Source of the DNA: DASQHW01 sp038209365
Lineage (GTDB): Bacteria > Actinomycetota > Acidimicrobiia > IMCC26256 > PALSA-610
Length of the DNA stretch: 64,000 nt
Direction of reading: 5' to 3'
Assembly: GCA_038209365.1 (NCBI GenBank)
Contig: JBBQXS010000007.1
Span: 1-64,000 of the forward strand
This document shows, piece after piece, positions 9,539-17,810 of this stretch (positions are counted from its first letter, which is position 1; each line of letters begins with the position of its first letter). The position numbers and the translations under genes are program-made. Below the pieces are notes generated by a model, which was given only the letters and a program-made list of their open reading frames with translations, searched no databases and was not told where the DNA came from.

Positions 9539-10276
9539 GTGCCGCAGAACGTGCCGGAATTCGAGTTCTCTGACAATGCCAAGCAGGTGCGCGCGTTCGT
9601 CTTCGCATTCTGGTGCGAGCACGGTCGGGGCCCGACGCTGCGTGAGGTACATGAGTCGACCGGGCTCGACCGGCGGCACATCATCCAGGCGTACAAGGAG
9701 CTCCAGCTCGGCATCGTCGTCACGGTCGACGAGAACACCCAGAACTGCAATCTGCTGAAGGCGCCGCCGTTCTCCTCGTTTCCTTCGCAGGTGCGCGCGT
9801 ACATCGATGACGAGTTCCATTCCTTCGTCGGCTGCGCGAGCGAGGCGGTCGCGTTCTCTCATATGCCGCCGTTCAGGGACAAGACCGTGCGACTCGAGTC
9901 GCACTGCGCGTGTTGTCTGGCGCCGGTCACATTGATCTCGAAGAACTTCGAGATGCAGTCGGTCACGCCGCCCGGCGTGTTCCTGCACATCTCACTGTCG
10001 CCGTACGACTGGAACAACGTCGACATGCGGCGCATGTGCGACTCGATGAACTATGTCATCGACGCCGAACATGCCGAGCGCTACGAGCGTCAGACGTCGA
10101 CACGCGGTGTTCTCGTGAACCTCGACCAGACCAAGATGTTCGTGCAGAACGTCGCGAACGAGCGAATGTGGAACCACGATTGGAAGCCGGGGATCCTGAA
10201 CCCCCGCGCGGTGATCACGGGATTCCGCATGATGGGCGTCGATACCTCACCCTGGGGTGACGAGCCGCGCTCGTAG
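9539..10276 (+). CDS. MerB-like (organomercurial lyase family) protein
   Basis: 245 residues. N-terminal winged helix (about 12-75), then a domain aligned by eye with alkylmercury lyase: GCASEAVAFSHMP, TVRLESHC..CLAPVTL, and RRMCDSMNYVIDAEHAERY. C99, E102 and C167 fall where MerB has catalytic Cys96, Asp99 and Cys159, so the two cysteines are kept and Asp is replaced by Glu. MerB cleaves carbon-mercury bonds; whether this paralogue does is unknown. No MerA or MerR is nearby. The GTG start has a strong GGAGGAGG site (9527-9534), with TAGTCT further upstream as a possible -10. Its 3' end overlaps the convergent ligase gene by 30 bases. Confidence 0.7.
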   Translation: MPQNVPEFEFSDNAKQVRAFVFAFWCEHGRGPTLREVHESTGLDRRHIIQAYKELQLGIVVTVDENTQNCNLLKAPPFSSFPSQVRAYIDDEFHSFVGCASEAVAFSHMPPFRDKTVRLESHCACCLAPVTLISKNFEMQSVTPPGVFLHISLSPYDWNNVDMRRMCDSMNYVIDAEHAERYERQTSTRGVLVNLDQTKMFVQNVANERMWNHDWKPGILNPRAVITGFRMMGVDTSPWGDEPRS

Positions 10277-11614
10277 CGCGGTGCGGTCCGGCTTCCCCGT
10301 CGACATGAGAGGGAGCTCGTCCAGCACGACAATCCGTTCCGGCGTCTTGAACTTGGCGACGCCTTCGCCGGCAAACCACGCCCGGCACGCCGCGAGGTCG
10401 AAGGGGGCGCTCACCTGCACGAACGCGACGACGCGCTCGCCCATCAGCGCGTCGGGCTCGCCGAGCGCCACCGCGTGGCGCACGTCGGGGTGCGCCTCGA
10501 GCACCGCTTCCACCTCGGCGGTGCTGATGTTCTCGCCGCCGCGGATGATGACGTCCTTCACCCGGCCGACGATGTCGACCGCGCCATCGGTGATCGCGGC
10601 GAGGTCGCCGGTACGGAACCAGCCATCCGAGGTGAACGAGGTTTCCGTCTGCGCCGCGTCCAGATAGCCGACGCAGACCTCGGGACCGCGTACCAGCAGC
10701 TCCCGCGTCTCGTCGTCGACGCGCAGCTCGACCGGCCCTATCGGGTGTCCGTCGGTCACGATCGTCGGCGCCTCGGTCGAGCCGTAGGTGCGTTTCACGC
10801 GGGCGCCGAAGGCGTCGGACGCCTTGCGGACGAATGCATCGCTCACACCTGCGCCACCGCTCGAGATCAACCGCAAGCTCGCGACGCGGCGCGGCGAGAA
10901 CCCCGGCGCCTGCATCATCGACACGAAGAAGGTCGGAGGGCCGATCATGAACGTGACCTGGTTGCGTTCGATGAGTTCGAGTGCAATGTGCGCGTCCCAG
11001 CGGGGCATGAACACGGTGCGGAACGGCACGACACCCGGGAGCGTGATGCCGTTCAGCAGGCCGGAGATGTGCGCGCACGGCGCCGGCATCAGCACACAAT
11101 CGTCCGTGCCGAGACGGTGCTCGTGCTCCATCTGCGACGCCTTGTACACGAGCGTTGCCTGCGTGTGGAGCACACCCTTGGGCGCGCCGCTCGATCCGGC
11201 CGTGAAGAGCACTGCGGCGAGCGCCGTGACGTCGGCCCACGGCTCGTGCACCGCAAGGCCTTCGGGTAATGCGTCGAGGGTGTCGACCACCAGCGTCGCA
11301 CGCACGGCGTCGCGCATCCGCGCGATGTCGGCCGCGCCGGCCTGGTGGTGCATCGGCGCCGCGACCGCGCCCAGCCGCCAGCATGCGCGGTAGAGCACGT
11401 CGACTTCGGGGCGGTTCGCCGACTGCCACGCGACCACGTCACCTGCCCGCACGCCCATCTCGCGCAAGCCGCCCGCGACCCGCGCGACACGCGCTACGAG
11501 CTCGGGCGACGCCGCGGTCGTGAGCGCGATGTCGAGCGACGGGGAGTCCCATCCGCCGCCCGGCGCGCGGTAGCTCGCGGCCAAGGGCGTCTCGAACGTC
11601 GGCCGCAACCGCAC
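10247..11614 (-). CDS. AMP-forming acyl-CoA synthetase
   Basis: 455 residues, on the short side for the ANL superfamily (N-terminal part reduced). Motifs are clear: P-loop LFTAGSSGAPKGVLHTQ, RTYGSTEAP, GWFRTGDLA, hinge GRVKDVIIRGGENIS, and the catalytic lysine near the end in STGKPDR. It activates a carboxylic acid with ATP and loads it on CoA. The GTG start at 11614 lies 3 bases after the ACAD stop, so the two genes form an operon. Confidence 0.88.
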   Translation of the reverse strand: MRLRPTFETPLAASYRAPGGGWDSPSLDIALTTAASPELVARVARVAGGLREMGVRAGDVVAWQSANRPEVDVLYRACWRLGAVAAPMHHQAGAADIARMRDAVRATLVVDTLDALPEGLAVHEPWADVTALAAVLFTAGSSGAPKGVLHTQATLVYKASQMEHEHRLGTDDCVLMPAPCAHISGLLNGITLPGVVPFRTVFMPRWDAHIALELIERNQVTFMIGPPTFFVSMMQAPGFSPRRVASLRLISSGGAGVSDAFVRKASDAFGARVKRTYGSTEAPTIVTDGHPIGPVELRVDDETRELLVRGPEVCVGYLDAAQTETSFTSDGWFRTGDLAAITDGAVDIVGRVKDVIIRGGENISTAEVEAVLEAHPDVRHAVALGEPDALMGERVVAFVQVSAPFDLAACRAWFAGEGVAKFKTPERIVVLDELPLMSTGKPDRTALRARLVTPG

Positions 11615-11617
11615 GCG

Positions 11618-12835
11618 CTAGCGGCGGTGCTTCCAACCGTCGCTCGCAGGCGTTGCGCCCTTGAGCACGGTCGTGCCGATGAAATTGCGCTGGATCTCCA
11701 CCGTGCCCGCTCCGATGCACAGCCCCCGGATGTCGCGGTACACGCGCTCGACGGGGAACTCGCGCGAGAAGCCGTAGCCGCCGAGGAGCTGGATCGCCTC
11801 GTCACACACGAATTTCGCTGCCAGGTTCGCGGCCGTCTTCGCCATCGCGGTCTCGAGCGCGGGCGGGGTGCCACCGGGACCCGCCATGTGCAGCGCACGC
11901 TGGAGGAGGAGACGCGCACCCTCGAGCTGCGTCGCCATGTCCGCGATCTTCCACTGCAGGCCCTGCAGCTGCGCGAGAGTCGTGTCGCCGATGTTGCGTT
12001 CGTTCATGTACTGCACGGCGTACTCGAGCGCACCCTGCGCCGCGCCGACGCACATCGCGGCATTGCCGCACCGCTCGTGGTTGATGTGCGAGATCAGCGT
12101 CTTGAACGCCTCACTCGAGTCGGGCTCGGCCCACAGCAAGACGTCGTCGGGTTCGATGCGCACGTCGTCGAAAGCCAGCTCGGCTTCACTCGTCGCCCGG
12201 AGACCCATCTTCACGTGGGTCCCCGCGACCGTCACCCCGGGCGCCTCGAGGTCGACGACGACGGCGCCGACACCTTTGGTCCCGACGCTGCCCGGGAAAC
12301 GACACCAGACGAGGCATGCACGCGCCTTGTGGCCGCCGGTGACGTAGTTCTTGTACGCGTTCAGCCGGAACCCGTTGCCGTCCTCGGTCAAGCGCGCGCG
12401 CATGTGGCCGACTGCGCTGCCCGCCTCGGTCTCGCTGATCCCGATGCAGAAGAGCCCGTCACCGCTCGCGGCGAGCGGCAGCCATCGGTCCTTCAACGCG
12501 TCGGAACCGAGGTGCTCGATCGCACGAGGAGGGCCGTTGAACGTCAGCTGGGCGAGGATTGCACTGGACACGTCGGCGCGCGCGAGCTCTTCGAGCACGA
12601 TCGCGGCCTCGATGTCACCGAGGCCTGCGCCTCCCCATTGCTCGCCGATCGTGATGCCGAACAACTCTGCCTTGCGGAACGCGTCCCACGCCCACTGCGG
12701 GAACTCTTCGGTCTCATCGCCGTGGCGGGCCATCGGTGCGAGCTCGCGCTCGGCGACATCGCGTGCGAGCTGCCGCAATGCGGCCTGGTCCTCGGTGTCG
12801 GCGAACGGATTAGCACCTTGGGCGTGCGCGGACAT
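11618..12835 (-). CDS. Acyl-CoA dehydrogenase
   Basis: 405 residues, full-length ACAD. Visible are FGITIGEQWGGAGLGDIEAAIVLEELARADVS, CIGISETEAGSAVGHM in place of the usual SEPGAGSD region, and QLLGGYGFSREFPVERVYRDIRGLCIGAGTVEIQRNFI at the C-terminus. It is transcribed ahead of an acyl-CoA ligase. A TAGCCT hexamer 6 nt before the ATG supports this start and a leaderless mRNA. Confidence 0.9.
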   Translation of the reverse strand: MSAHAQGANPFADTEDQAALRQLARDVAERELAPMARHGDETEEFPQWAWDAFRKAELFGITIGEQWGGAGLGDIEAAIVLEELARADVSSAILAQLTFNGPPRAIEHLGSDALKDRWLPLAASGDGLFCIGISETEAGSAVGHMRARLTEDGNGFRLNAYKNYVTGGHKARACLVWCRFPGSVGTKGVGAVVVDLEAPGVTVAGTHVKMGLRATSEAELAFDDVRIEPDDVLLWAEPDSSEAFKTLISHINHERCGNAAMCVGAAQGALEYAVQYMNERNIGDTTLAQLQGLQWKIADMATQLEGARLLLQRALHMAGPGGTPPALETAMAKTAANLAAKFVCDEAIQLLGGYGFSREFPVERVYRDIRGLCIGAGTVEIQRNFIGTTVLKGATPASDGWKHRR

Positions 12836-12841
12836 GCGGGA

Positions 12842-12847
12842 AGGCTA
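12842..12847 (-). promoter_or_regulatory. -10 element of the ACAD/ligase operon (leaderless)
   Basis: TAGCCT on the minus strand, 6 nt before the ATG at 12835. Confidence 0.5.
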
Positions 12848-12894
12848 GTTCTCGCGCGAATTCGGCGACATCGATGCAGTTCGCCGCCGCACGC

Positions 12895-13689
12895 TCAGGT
12901 CCGCACTGCGACCGCGAGGACGTGGCCGCGGTACGGCTGCAACTCCAGCGTGAGGGAAGCCTCCAGCACGGTTGCCGCTGCAGCCGCCGGACCGAGCTCC
13001 ACTTCGAGTGCCTCTCGTTCGGCGACGACCGCCCCGAAGCCCGCGGCGACTTGATCCTGCCAGTTCGGCGTCTGGTCATAGCGCAAGGTCTCGAACCCTG
13101 CGTGTTCGAGCACCGGCCGATAGTCGCCCACCGGATCGCTCCACACTGGAAGCCCTTCGGTGCGTTTCGCGTCGAGCTCGAATGCCACGAACGCGAATCG
13201 TCGACCGGGACGGAGGATGCGCGCCACCTCGATCATCGCCTTTGTCTTGTCGGGCGCGTACTGCAAGGCATCGATGGTCATGACGGCATCGGCCGTCCCG
13301 GCCGGAAGGCCTGTGTGCTCGAAGGTGCCCTGCGCGAACTCGGCGCGGCCTGTCATGCCGAGGACCGCGGCGCGCTCCTTCGCCCGCTCGATGGCGACCG
13401 CGGAGAGGTCGCGTCCTGCCAACCGCGTGCCCAACCTGCGCGCGACCCAAAGGCTCGGACCGGCCGCGCCGCACGCCAGGTCGACGAGCAGCTCTTCGCC
13501 GGCGAGATGCAAGCCGTCGGCAAGTGTTTGCAGTCGCGCAAGCGGAAGGAAGCTGATGTGCGCAAACTCCTCGGGGTAGTCCGGCCCCGTCACATGGTCC
13601 CGCCAGATCCGGCGCAACGTCGGGCTGCGACCCCACGCCGCGTAGAACGAGTCGTACCCACTCGCAACCGGGTCATCGGTGTCGGGCAC
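12895..13689 (-). CDS. Class I SAM-dependent methyltransferase
   Basis: 264 residues. The Rossmann-type SAM site shows motif I LLVDLACGAAGPSLWVARR, the acidic strand-2 residue in LAGRDLSAVAIERAKERA, and motif post-II AVMTIDALQYAPDK. The substrate is unknown; the Methyltransf_11/25 layout suggests a small molecule. It diverges from the P450 gene, and the 55-bp gap carries two face-to-face -10 elements. The GTG start has TAGGGT 6 nt upstream. Confidence 0.85.
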   Translation of the reverse strand: MPDTDDPVASGYDSFYAAWGRSPTLRRIWRDHVTGPDYPEEFAHISFLPLARLQTLADGLHLAGEELLVDLACGAAGPSLWVARRLGTRLAGRDLSAVAIERAKERAAVLGMTGRAEFAQGTFEHTGLPAGTADAVMTIDALQYAPDKTKAMIEVARILRPGRRFAFVAFELDAKRTEGLPVWSDPVGDYRPVLEHAGFETLRYDQTPNWQDQVAAGFGAVVAEREALEVELGPAAAAATVLEASLTLELQPYRGHVLAVAVRT

Positions 13690-13695
13690 GCGCGC

Positions 13696-13701
13696 ACCCT
13701 A
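13696..13701 (-). promoter_or_regulatory. -10 element of the methyltransferase gene
   Basis: TAGGGT on the minus strand, 6 nt before the GTG at 13689. It shares a 55-bp region with the P450 promoter. Confidence 0.45.
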
Positions 13702-13731
13702 CGCGTGCGTGCCGACGTTCCTGGCCCCCAC

Positions 13732-13737
13732 TACGGT
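13732..13737 (+). promoter_or_regulatory. -10 element of the P450 gene (leaderless)
   Basis: TACGGT 7 nt before the GTG at 13745. The same hexamer and spacing occur before the gene at 30184. Confidence 0.5.
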
Positions 13738-13744
13738 GTCGGGA

Positions 13745-14929
13745 GTGGCGACAGAGACCGAGGGACCGCAAATCGACTGGCTGGCGGCCCAGCCTTATGC
13801 CGAATGGGCGGCGGTGCGCCGAAGTGAGTGCCCGGTCATCGCGACGCAGCAGGACGCGATGGGACCCGGCACCTTCTATCAGCTGACGCGGTACAAGGAC
13901 GCCGAAGCGGCGCTGCGGGACGACAAGACCTTTTCGTCGTCGATAAACGGCGACCACATCGGGCAGTTCATGGGCGACCTCATCCTCGCCATGAACGGCG
14001 AGCAGCACCGCAAGTACCGGAACCTCGTCGCAAAGGCGTTCCGAGCGTCACAGCTGGAGCAGTGGGACGAGACCCTCGTGCGTCCCGCCATCAACCGGTT
14101 GATCGACCGGATCGCACCGTTGGGCAAAGCCGATCTCGTCGCGTCGATCACCTCCCGCTACCCGATCGAGGTCATCTGCGGGATCGTCGGTGTCCCACTC
14201 GAGGATGCCCGTCAGTTCGCGCAGTGGGCCGAGGAGATCAACACGGGACCACTCGCGCCCGAACGCGGTCACCGCGCGAGCGAGGCGATGGTCGACTACC
14301 TGCGCCCGCTCGTCGAAGCGCGTCGCGAGAAGCCGACGGGAGACTTCCTCTCCGATCTCATCCACGCCGAGGTCGACGGCGAGCAGCTGTCCGACAGCAA
14401 GATCTACGGCTTCTTGCGGTTGCTGCTCCCCGCGGGCGGTGAGACGACGTTTCGCGTGATGGGAAACGCGTTGTATGCGCTGCTGACGCATCCCGATGCG
14501 CTCGAGGCCGTGTACGCCGACCGCGAGCTCCTGCCGGCGGTCATCGAAGAGACCCTCCGGTGGGAGACCTCGGTGACGATGGTGAGCCGTGTCGCGACGC
14601 GCGATACCGACGTCGCCGGCTGTCCGATCGCTGCCGGATCGGCGGTCGGGGTGATCACCGGCTCCGCGAATCGCGACGAAGGCCGGTGGGAATCCGCCGA
14701 CGACTGGCGGCTCGACCGGCCCGCGCAACATCACCTCGCGTTCGGCACCGGACCCCACCAGTGCCTGGGCATGCACCTGGCGCGGCTGGAGCTGCGCGTC
14801 GGCCTGCACGCGATCCTCGACCGCCTTCCCGGACTCCGGCTCGATCCCGAGGGCGCGGCGGACGCCGTCGTCGAGGGCTATGCCTTCCGCGGTCCCCGCG
14901 CTCTCCGCGTCCTTTTCGACGCCTCCTGA
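13745..14929 (+). CDS. Cytochrome P450
   Basis: 394 residues, soluble bacterial class I P450. Heme thiolate is C340 in FGTGPHQCLGMHLARLE; the I-helix oxygen motif is AGGETT (230-235); the K-helix ExxR is E269-R272. It hydroxylates an organic substrate using ferredoxin/reductase partners, which are not in the window. GTG at 13745 is preferred because of the TACGGT hexamer 7 nt upstream; GTG at 13736 is an in-frame alternative. Surrounding acyl-CoA genes make a lipid or steroid substrate reasonable, but the subfamily cannot be assigned here. Confidence 0.93.
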   Translation: MATETEGPQIDWLAAQPYAEWAAVRRSECPVIATQQDAMGPGTFYQLTRYKDAEAALRDDKTFSSSINGDHIGQFMGDLILAMNGEQHRKYRNLVAKAFRASQLEQWDETLVRPAINRLIDRIAPLGKADLVASITSRYPIEVICGIVGVPLEDARQFAQWAEEINTGPLAPERGHRASEAMVDYLRPLVEARREKPTGDFLSDLIHAEVDGEQLSDSKIYGFLRLLLPAGGETTFRVMGNALYALLTHPDALEAVYADRELLPAVIEETLRWETSVTMVSRVATRDTDVAGCPIAAGSAVGVITGSANRDEGRWESADDWRLDRPAQHHLAFGTGPHQCLGMHLARLELRVGLHAILDRLPGLRLDPEGAADAVVEGYAFRGPRALRVLFDAS

Positions 14930-15037
14930 TCGCGCTCCGGCATCGTTTGTCGCGCACAGCGTGGGGTCAAATTCGTCATCGAGTGAACACGCGGTGGCCG
15001 CGCTCAACCCCTCGGGTCTCCCGCCGATCGGGGACGC

Positions 15038-15226
15038 ATGCCCGCAGCCCGAAAACGCGCCGAACGCAAGTGGTTCCGCGCGCGCTCACGTCACGCACAC
15101 CTGCTCGAGGGTCTCGAGGCGGCGACACGCGCGCATCCGGCGAATGGACGCCGCGCGCCCCACGTGATGCGCAGCCGCACCGTCGTGCTCGTCCCCCGCG
15201 ACGGTGGCGGATCAGACGCCGCGTAA
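15038..15226 (+). CDS. Possible small basic protein
   Basis: 62 residues in the 343-base gap between the P450 gene and the convergent hydrolase gene. Very Arg-rich N-terminal half (MPAARKRAERKWFRARSRH). A GGGGA sequence precedes the ATG. Its last codons are made from a 15-bp tandem repeat. I recognise no family, and high GC makes chance frames common. The rest of this gap holds nothing else I can support. Confidence 0.25.
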   Translation: MPAARKRAERKWFRARSRHAHLLEGLEAATRAHPANGRRAPHVMRSRTVVLVPRDGGGSDAA

Positions 15227-15250
15227 TCAGACGCCGCGTCATCAGACGCG
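15211..15250. repeat. 15-bp tandem repeat
   Basis: ATCAGACGCCGCGTA at 15211-15225, ATCAGACGCCGCGTC at 15226-15240, then a partial ATCAGACGCG at 15241-15250. It lies between convergent gene ends, just beyond the hydrolase stop. Unit length is a multiple of three. Confidence 0.7.
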
Positions 15251-15272
15251 CATCAGGCTTCGAAGTCGATCG

Positions 15273-16007
15273 TCACGATTCGCCGTCGTTGCCGAACATC
15301 ATCATCCATTGCTCGCGCGTGCGCGGGCGGTACACGTAGTTCGTACGACGAACCTCGCCCATCGCGGCGCTCGCCTCCGGTGAGTACATGTGTCCCGGGT
15401 ACAGGACGGTGTCGTCGGGAACGATCGCCAGCTTCTGCGTGAGGCTCTCGTACAGCGCCTCCGGATCCCCGCCGGGCAGGTCGGTCCGGCCGCAGCTGTC
15501 GAGGAACAGCGTGTCGCCGCTGACCAACTTGCCGTCGACGAGGAAGCATTGCGAGCCCGGCGTGTGGCCGGGCGTATGGATCAGCGTGATGCCGACGTCG
15601 CCGACGGCGACCGTGTCGCCCGACGCGTGCTGCACGAGGTCGCTCTCCGAGCAGCCGGTCACGCGCTTGGTGCCCAACGCTTCGTCGGCGTGCACGTGCA
15701 ATTTCGCGCGTACGTCGGGGTGGGCGAGCAGCTCGGCGACGCCGGCGATCGACCAGCCGCCGAGATCGCCTCCGATGTGATCCGGGTGGTAGTGCGACAC
15801 GAGCACGCCGGTGAGCGTCATCCCGTCTGCGGCGAGCAGCTCGACGAGCTCGCCCGGCGCGTACGCCGGATCGACGGCGACCGCCTCACCGCTTGCGCGA
15901 TCACCGATCACGTACGCGAAGTTGACCATCTGCCGCGCGATCGGGTCGTCGCGCGCGAAGTCCCGGCCTGCGAGCAGCTGCCTGAAGTACAGACGGTCAT
16001 CGGCCAC
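15273..16007 (-). CDS. MBL-fold hydrolase (glyoxalase II/persulfide dioxygenase-like)
   Basis: 244 residues. Metal motifs are HYHPDH (72-77), HTPGH (H144, H148) and SGD (D165) followed by SCGRTDLPGGD, a sequence typical of ETHE1-like persulfide dioxygenases and glyoxalase II relatives. The final His of the site lies in YPGHMYS. It probably hydrolyses a thioester or oxidises a persulfide; the exact reaction is open. GTG start with TAGCCT 8 nt upstream. It diverges from the glycosyltransferase gene. Confidence 0.85.
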   Translation of the reverse strand: MADDRLYFRQLLAGRDFARDDPIARQMVNFAYVIGDRASGEAVAVDPAYAPGELVELLAADGMTLTGVLVSHYHPDHIGGDLGGWSIAGVAELLAHPDVRAKLHVHADEALGTKRVTGCSESDLVQHASGDTVAVGDVGITLIHTPGHTPGSQCFLVDGKLVSGDTLFLDSCGRTDLPGGDPEALYESLTQKLAIVPDDTVLYPGHMYSPEASAAMGEVRRTNYVYRPRTREQWMMMFGNDGES

Positions 16008-16025
16008 GAGAAGTGAGGCTACGGC

Positions 16026-16046
16026 CTACCTGGGAGATCCAGGTAG
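16026..16046. promoter_or_regulatory. Inverted repeat in a divergent promoter region
   Basis: CTACCTGG-gagat-CCAGGTAG, perfect 8-bp arms, between the hydrolase and glycosyltransferase genes. It could be a repressor site or a hairpin in the hydrolase promoter, whose -10 lies at 16016-16021. No regulator is adjacent. Confidence 0.35.
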
Positions 16047-16109
16047 ACAAATGCCCTCCCGGCGCTGAAGGATATGGGCACGTTTCGGCAGAAAGGGGGA
16101 GCACGCACC

Positions 16110-17810
16110 GTGGCCAGGCTCGTACGGAGGCACGACGGTGTCACCACGCGTGAACACGCGGGACCGACCGTCCTCGTGGAGCAGGCGTCGGTCTCGGTGA
16201 TCGTGCCGACGCGGAACGAAGCGCAGAACATCGAACCGCTCGTGCAACGCACGACGGCGGCGCTGCAGCAGATCCACGCACGGTCCGAGATCGTCTTCGT
16301 CGACGATTCGGACGACGAGACACCGCGTGCGATCCATGCCCAGCAGGGAAACCCCATTCCCGTACGGATCGTGCACCGCACGAGGGCACAACGTCGGGAC
16401 GGAGCACCGGGCGCAGTGCTGAGGGGCTTCACCGAGGCACGCGGGAGCGTGCTCGCGGTGATGGACGGCGACTTGCAACATCCGCCCGAGATCCTCCCGC
16501 GCCTTCTCGCCCCGGTGATCCGCGGCGACGCACAACTCGCCGTGGCGACCCGTTACGGGAGCGGCGGGAGCATCGAAGGCCTGGACGGGCGAACGCGCCG
16601 CGTCCTCTCGGCCGGAGCACGACACATCGTGCACACGCTCGTGCGACGCAGCCGGCCGGTGAGCGACCCGCTCGGCGGGTTCTTCGTCGTCGAGCGGGGC
16701 GTCGTGGACGAGGTCGATCTTCGTTCCCGCGGCTCCAAGATCTTGCTCGAGATCCTGGAGAGAGGTCGCTGGAGCCGGGGACACGAGGTGCCCTATACGT
16801 TCGCTCCTCGCCGGCACGGACGATCGAAGTCGACGGCGCAAGATGTCGTTCGGTTCACGGCGTATCTCGCCAAGGTCGGAGCCGTTCCCGGCAGCCGCGT
16901 GCTGCAGTCCTCGATCTTCCGGGTGTTCCTCGCCGTCGGTCTTGTCGCGCTCGCCTACGGGCATTCCCTCCGCACGCTGGTCGGCGGGTGGTCGCCGTCC
17001 GACGCGGCGACCGCGTCGTGCATCGTCCCGATCCTCGCCGTGCCACTCTTCCTACGGTTCGCACGACCGGCCGAGCGTGAGCCCGCGATCCACGACCGCC
17101 ACCTCGATGACGCTCGAGCGCTCACCGCCCTGGCCGCCGCCTTGTTCCTGCTGTGGATCTTCCAGCGCCACGTGGACGTCGCCTTCGGGGTCCACCGCGT
17201 CGACTTGCTCACGTTGCCGTGCTTCGTTGCGGGCTTGGTGGTGATGCTGTTCGGGACGAGCGCGCTGTGGCGCCTCCGGGTCCCGCTCCTGTTCTTGCTG
17301 CTCGCGTGGCCGCCGGCCCTGCGCGCGGTCGCCGACGCGGCCACGCCGTTCGGTGACGCGACCCGCGCCGTCGTACGTCCGATCGCTGCGTGGGTCGGTG
17401 ACATCCTGGTCGGTCCCTACGGGTTCACGGTGGCGAATCACACGATCCGGGTCGCACCCGGATGGAACGCCACTGCGGTCGGGCTCGTGGTCGCGATCAC
17501 CGCGCTCGTCGTGTCGCTCGTCAGACTGCACGGCGTCGCACGACGCGTGGCGTTCATCGTGTTCGCGACGGGGGTCGGGTGGCTGGTGAACCTCGGCTGC
17601 GTCGTGTTCGCAATTTCCGCTGCCAACCTCGGCGCGACGGGAGTGGCACGGGGCGCTACAGGGAACGCGGCAGTCGTCGTTGCATCGGTCATCACGCTCG
17701 CGGTCGCAGTCCTCGCCTTGCCGCACTTCACACGCGAACATCTGCGACCGGTCGTTTTCCGATCCCGCACGGCTTGCACGCCCGAAGCAGGGTTTACGCT
17801 GTTCCGGTGA
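16110..17810 (+). CDS. Glycosyltransferase family 2 fused to an exosortase-like membrane domain
   Basis: 566 residues. The N-terminal domain (about 28-258) is a dolichol-phosphate-mannose-synthase-like GT2: VSVIVPTRNEA, FVDDSDD, the DxD in MDGDLQHPPE, SDPLGGFFVV and a RRHGRSKST end. The C-terminal half (about 268-555) has about eight membrane helices and reads like an exosortase/archaeosortase (a W..D..S.x.VP..A segment near 295-312 and a late PYGF..ANHTI stretch). The exosortase cysteine is missing: APGWNATAVG stands where a C-S-G motif is expected. It may glycosylate a lipid carrier with a membrane domain repurposed from a sortase. Start: GTG 16110 has an AGGGGGAG site 8 nt upstream; ATG 16074 would add 12 residues but lacks good spacing. 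Confidence 0.8.
   Translation: MARLVRRHDGVTTREHAGPTVLVEQASVSVIVPTRNEAQNIEPLVQRTTAALQQIHARSEIVFVDDSDDETPRAIHAQQGNPIPVRIVHRTRAQRRDGAPGAVLRGFTEARGSVLAVMDGDLQHPPEILPRLLAPVIRGDAQLAVATRYGSGGSIEGLDGRTRRVLSAGARHIVHTLVRRSRPVSDPLGGFFVVERGVVDEVDLRSRGSKILLEILERGRWSRGHEVPYTFAPRRHGRSKSTAQDVVRFTAYLAKVGAVPGSRVLQSSIFRVFLAVGLVALAYGHSLRTLVGGWSPSDAATASCIVPILAVPLFLRFARPAEREPAIHDRHLDDARALTALAAALFLLWIFQRHVDVAFGVHRVDLLTLPCFVAGLVVMLFGTSALWRLRVPLLFLLLAWPPALRAVADAATPFGDATRAVVRPIAAWVGDILVGPYGFTVANHTIRVAPGWNATAVGLVVAITALVVSLVRLHGVARRVAFIVFATGVGWLVNLGCVVFAISAANLGATGVARGATGNAAVVVASVITLAVAVLALPHFTREHLRPVVFRSRTACTPEAGFTLFR

Noticed and set aside
8324..10276. A mercury-resistance operon
   Set aside because: Only a MerB-like gene is present; no MerA, MerT, MerP or MerR. 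The sigma/anti-sigma pair is of generic ECF type.
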